In this document: piece after piece, positions 60,897 through 64,000 of the stretch | Layout: every line of letters begins with the position of its first letter | Position numbering within the stretch: the first letter of the stretch is position 1 | NCBI RefSeq assembly: GCF_002464935.1 | Contig: NZ_NBYY01000003.1 | Location: forward strand, 1 to 64,000 | DNA: 64,000 nucleotides | Direction: 5' to 3' | Source: Candidatus Enterovibrio escicola | Lineage (GTDB): Bacteria > Pseudomonadota > Gammaproteobacteria > Enterobacterales > Vibrionaceae | The notes under the pieces: generated by a model | The model's input: only the letters and a program-made list of their open reading frames with translations | Told to the model about the DNA's origin: nothing | Database searches by the model: none | Program-made: the position numbers and the translations under genes

Positions 60897-62699
60897 ATGC
60901 AAGATACTGTTACTGAATTTCGCCAACTTGACCTAGCACCGTGCCTTCTTTCTGCTCTTGAAACAATCGGCTTTACATCACCGACTCCAATTCAGGCAGC
61001 CTCGATTCCTCTTCTTCTTACAGGCGTAGATGCGCTGGGTAAAGCCCAAACTGGGACAGGTAAAACTGCTGCATTTTCATTGCCAGTTCTGAATAAAATT
61101 GACTTGAGTCAACACAAACCTCAAGCAATCATAATGGCTCCAACACGTGAGTTGGCTATTCAAGTCGCAGCAGAAGTTAAACTGCTTGGTCAAAAAATTA
61201 GCGGATTAAAAGTACTTGAAATCTACGGTGGTGCTTCCATTGTTGATCAAATGCGAGCTCTTCGTATCGGTGTTCATATTATTGTTGGTACACCTGGTCG
61301 TGTTAAAGATCTGATTAAACGTGAACGTCTTCATCTGGATGAAGTTAAAACGTTTGTTCTAGATGAAGCCGATGAGATGTTGAAAATGGGCTTTGTTGAT
61401 GATGTTACTTGGATCATGGAACAAGCGCCAGAAACTGCACAGCGAGTGCTATTCTCTGCAACAATGCCACCCATGGTTAAAGACATTGTCGATCGCTTTC
61501 TACGCAACCCATCCCGTATCGATGTGGCGGGTAGTAATCGAACAGTTGAAACTGTAAAACAACAGTTCTGGATTGTTAAAGGCGTACAAAAAGATGAAGC
61601 AATGGCACGTTTGCTGGAGACAGAAAAAGCAGATGCATCTATCGTATTCGTGCGTACACGTCAGGATACTGAGCGCCTAGCCGACTGGTTGTCTTCGCGT
61701 GGCTTCAAAGCTGCAGCACTGCATGGTGATATTCCTCAGTCGCTGCGTGAACGTACTGTTGATCATATCAAGCGTGGTGTAATTGATATCTTGGTTGCGA
61801 CGGACGTTGTGGCTCGTGGCCTTGATGTCTCACGTATTACTCACGTATTCAACTATGATATTCCATTCGATGTTGAATCATACATCCACCGTATCGGTCG
61901 TACTGGCCGTGCGGGTCGGGAAGGTAAAGCGATTTTGTTGGTGCGTACAAACCAAGTTCGAATGCTCCGCACTATCGAACGTGTAACTTCAACACGTATG
62001 TCAGAACTTCAGCTCCCAATGCGTGATCAAGTTGCAGCTGCGCGTCTAGCAGCACTTGCAATCAACCTTGAGCAGCAAAAAGAATCTGATAGCTTAGAAG
62101 TTTTTGTTGGTTTGATCGAGACACTGCAAACACAAATGGGTGTAGATACAGTAATACTTGCTGCAATGTTGCTTCAACATCAACAAGGTAAGCGTCCATT
62201 GTTCTACACTACTCCAGACCCAATGATTTCGGCTATTCAACGTGATAGTAAACGTCGTGACGATCGGGGTGGACGTGATGGTATTCGCTCAGAAAGTCGA
62301 GGTGAACGTCGTAGCCACAATTCAGACCACTGGGATACTTACCAACTTGCAGTTGGTAGGGATCAAGGTGTACAAGTTAAAGATATCGTGGGTGCTATTG
62401 CAAACGAACTGGGTCTTGATAAAAACTCTATTGGTTCTATCAAGCTGGCTACTGGCCATACCTATGTTCAACTTCCGAAGAAAATGCCAAAACACTTGTT
62501 GAACCAACTTAAGCAACTGCGTATTCGTCAGAAAGTGACTGAGGCTGAATTGGTGGAAGGCCATGTAAACATGGAACCACCACGTCGTCGTAGCACTGGG
62601 GATCGTACTAATGGTCGTCGTTGTGATAACAACAGTGGTCAACGTGTCCGAGGTGAGCGTCGCTTTAATCGAGAGCGCGGGGGTGATGTCATACTGTAG
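60897..62699 (+). CDS. deaD: DEAD-box RNA helicase DeaD/CsdA
   Basis: 600 residues. All helicase motifs are visible: Q-motif GFTSPTPIQAASIP, motif I AQTGTGKT (50-57), Ia PTRELAIQ, GGASI, TPGRV, motif II DEAD (in FVLDEADEMLKMG), motif III SAT, motif V ATDVVARGLDV, motif VI HRIGRTGRAGR. The C-terminal RNA-binding domain and a basic, Arg-Gly-rich tail (RRSTGDRTNGRR, RGERRFNRERGG) follow. Works in ribosome 50S assembly and mRNA decay in the cold. E. coli's is 629 residues, so the tail is slightly short. Start ATG follows GGGA; no partner gene. Confidence 0.95.
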   Translation: MQDTVTEFRQLDLAPCLLSALETIGFTSPTPIQAASIPLLLTGVDALGKAQTGTGKTAAFSLPVLNKIDLSQHKPQAIIMAPTRELAIQVAAEVKLLGQKISGLKVLEIYGGASIVDQMRALRIGVHIIVGTPGRVKDLIKRERLHLDEVKTFVLDEADEMLKMGFVDDVTWIMEQAPETAQRVLFSATMPPMVKDIVDRFLRNPSRIDVAGSNRTVETVKQQFWIVKGVQKDEAMARLLETEKADASIVFVRTRQDTERLADWLSSRGFKAAALHGDIPQSLRERTVDHIKRGVIDILVATDVVARGLDVSRITHVFNYDIPFDVESYIHRIGRTGRAGREGKAILLVRTNQVRMLRTIERVTSTRMSELQLPMRDQVAAARLAALAINLEQQKESDSLEVFVGLIETLQTQMGVDTVILAAMLLQHQQGKRPLFYTTPDPMISAIQRDSKRRDDRGGRDGIRSESRGERRSHNSDHWDTYQLAVGRDQGVQVKDIVGAIANELGLDKNSIGSIKLATGHTYVQLPKKMPKHLLNQLKQLRIRQKVTEAELVEGHVNMEPPRRRSTGDRTNGRRCDNNSGQRVRGERRFNRERGGDVIL

Positions 62700-63021
62700 A
62701 TGTATAATTATCTGAAGCATAGAGGTTAAGTTGGCTTTTTTATTCTCGTAACTTAGACAAGTCGGTCTGTATTTAATAAGTTGATTATACTTTAAAAGTA
62801 ATATTCAGATATAATGAGTGTACCAATCACTTTATTGTACATTTTAGTTAACTTTAAATATTCAATTATTTTCGATTTAGTCGTTTAAAACGTGTTATGG
62901 AGGGTCAAGTTTTCCCTCTAAATACGGTGTGTATTGTCGAAATAAATATCGTATACATTGAAACTGGGTATGCATCAAAATGCAACATCGAATATAGATA
63001 ACCAAGTGGAAAGTAAAGAGC
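62700..63021. other. Downstream of deaD, no gene seen
   Basis: AT-rich. A weak stem GAGGG/CCCTC near 62901-62920 follows ATGGAGGGTC. No clear terminator directly after deaD. Confidence 0.3.
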
Positions 63022-63170
63022 TATAAGTAGTTGCCAAGTCCTAAATTTACTCTACTGGTAAATGTGTAAGCAACGAAAAAAGTCATAAAACTCGGTATGG
63101 CTGTTCGCCATCAGACAAATTAAAATTTTAAAAAAGATTGGGATCAGTGTATTATAAACATGATCTAATC
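63022..63170 (+). mobile_element. IS5 3' end
   Basis: Codes debris of YKXLPSPKFTLLV and RLGMAVRHQTN, ending TGATCTAATC where IS982 begins; the outer CAACGCC is overwritten. Confidence 0.7.
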
Positions 63171-63919
63171 AACCTCAGATATGCATAAGCTGATTGATTA
63201 TCAAGCCGAATCGTCTTAACGCTAGGCTTCTTTGATTGAAGTTAATACGTGATGATCCCTGCCAGCAAGTTGCCCATAAAGTTAACACAGCTATGGTGCT
63301 GAAAATGCTCGATTTGGGATATGTTTTTTATACTCGTTATCAGTATAACTTCCTTTCCGATAAAGGCTTTCTATCATCCATGTTAGCCATCGTCACTTTG
63401 ACTGAGATAATACCACCTTGATCATTGATAATAAGGTGTAATTTTAAACTGTAGAACCAGCCCATCGTTCCTTTTCCTCGCTTCGCTGTACCTTTAAAAA
63501 CCTGATATCTAAAAATGCGTAGGTTGTAACAAACCTGTAGCTTAGACGAATTAACAAAAGCAATCCCTGACGGTGAGTGAGGTAAGAGAAAAGCGGAACC
63601 AGAGCACCTTGCATGAGATTGAGCATCCTCGTATAGCTAACTAATTCAGGAAATTCGTGGGTGAGGTAGCGACAAACAAAGTAGATGTAATAGGTTGTGA
63701 AGTCTAGATCTCCCTATTGATGGAAAGCTATCACTATCGTCATCACTTCGCTAACTGAGAGACGAAAAGGCTTATTTCTTTATTTGATACCGAAAAATTT
63801 TAGAGGTTTTTCCCATGCAGGAAGGAAAGTCTGGCAGAAGTCATCGACATCGACAAAAATTTCAAACGGTCATAGCGCGACTTTAGCATTTAGTTCATTT
63901 TTTAAGCGCAGCTTAGGTC
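63171..63919 (-). mobile_element. IS982 with internal deletion
   Basis: Ends AACCTCAGATATGCATAAGC and AAGCGCAGCTTAGGT, 749 bp. Lost segment lies between KRFIIETV and GFLSEKEVIL-like debris. Blocks SYRFVTTYAFLDIRFLKV and KERWAGSTV remain. Confidence 0.75.
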
Positions 63920-64000
63920 AACCCAATAGAATATAAATGGGTAGATGTGAAGTCTATGAAGAAAGAAAGAGCGCTTTTTCATTGACGATCTGTTTTATCA

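Noticed and set aside
60653-60916. 87-codon open frame before deaD as a gene
   Set aside because: No recognisable domain, weak start context, overlaps deaD start; kept only as a possible leader frame.
62322-62720. Minus-strand open frame of 132 codons inside deaD
   Set aside because: Antisense to the deaD C-terminal coding region; low complexity Thr-rich shadow.
1-64000. CRISPR arrays, integrons, defence islands
   Set aside because: No evenly spaced direct repeats, cas-like frames, attC-like sites or restriction enzymes were seen.

Overview
The window looks like a chromosomal segment from a luminous-type Vibrionaceae bacterium undergoing genome reduction, most plausibly an obligate or near-obligate symbiont. 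Every recognisable housekeeping gene (endA, dcuA, dgt, nadE, rnb, tusA, ybiT, tkt, deaD, SPFH/NfeD pair, tRNA-Asn) reads like its Vibrio/Photobacterium/Enterovibrio counterpart. These genes are islands in a sea of insertion-sequence (IS) debris. From memory, this pattern of massive IS expansion with pseudogenes resembles the anglerfish symbionts described as Candidatus Enterovibrio. That assignment is inference, not proof.

Layout. 1-5.4 kb: a pile of IS200/IS605, IS6, IS982, IS5, IS30, IS256 and IS91 fragments around one unidentified 167-residue gene. 5.48 kb: tRNA-Asn with its own promoter. 7.9-13.5 kb (minus strand): an intact five-gene tripartite exporter operon (adaptor, outer-membrane channel, two MacB-type permeases, ATPase), with an IS630 remnant just upstream. 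14.1 kb endA; 15.5 kb a small DUF4116-like repeat protein. 16.1-19.2 kb: nested ISs (IS5 broken by IS982 and IS1, itself abutting a deleted IS91). 19.2-21.0 kb: an ABC exporter. 22-22.8 kb: a dead subtilisin-like protease gene cut by IS982. 24.2 kb dcuA; 26.8 kb a DHH phosphoesterase; 28.4 kb IS256; 31.1-32.6 kb SPFH-NfeD operon with a terminator; 35.6 kb dgt; 37.4 kb DUF445; 39.3 kb a conserved membrane protein of unknown function; 42.3 kb nadE; 44.6 kb rnb. 47.8-50.1 kb: a 2.3-kb ISL3-type element with perfect terminal repeats and a perfect 8-bp target duplication inside an IS982 copy, carrying a decayed passenger gene. 51 kb tusA; 52.3 kb ybiT; 54-57 kb IS debris plus a probable phage or plasmid gene remnant; 57.2 kb tkt; 60.9 kb deaD; then IS debris to the end.

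At least ten IS families are represented (IS982, IS5/IS903 group, IS91, IS1, IS6, IS30, IS256, IS630, ISL3, IS200/IS605). No complete, uninterrupted transposase reading frame was found; the TnpA fragment at the left edge cannot be judged because it starts outside the window. Many copies are reduced to one or two termini, which record insertion order and deletion. Cellular genes keep long clean frames, good domain motifs and tight operon overlaps, while almost everything between them is dead mobile DNA. Several IS ends lie 2 to 25 bp past stop codons, so the genes seem to have been pared to their minimum flanks. Non-IS structured repeats (a pair of about 120-bp hairpin elements, a MITE-like TATACC/CTTGAAG family, and a three-copy 55-bp repeat) are the least explained part of the sequence.
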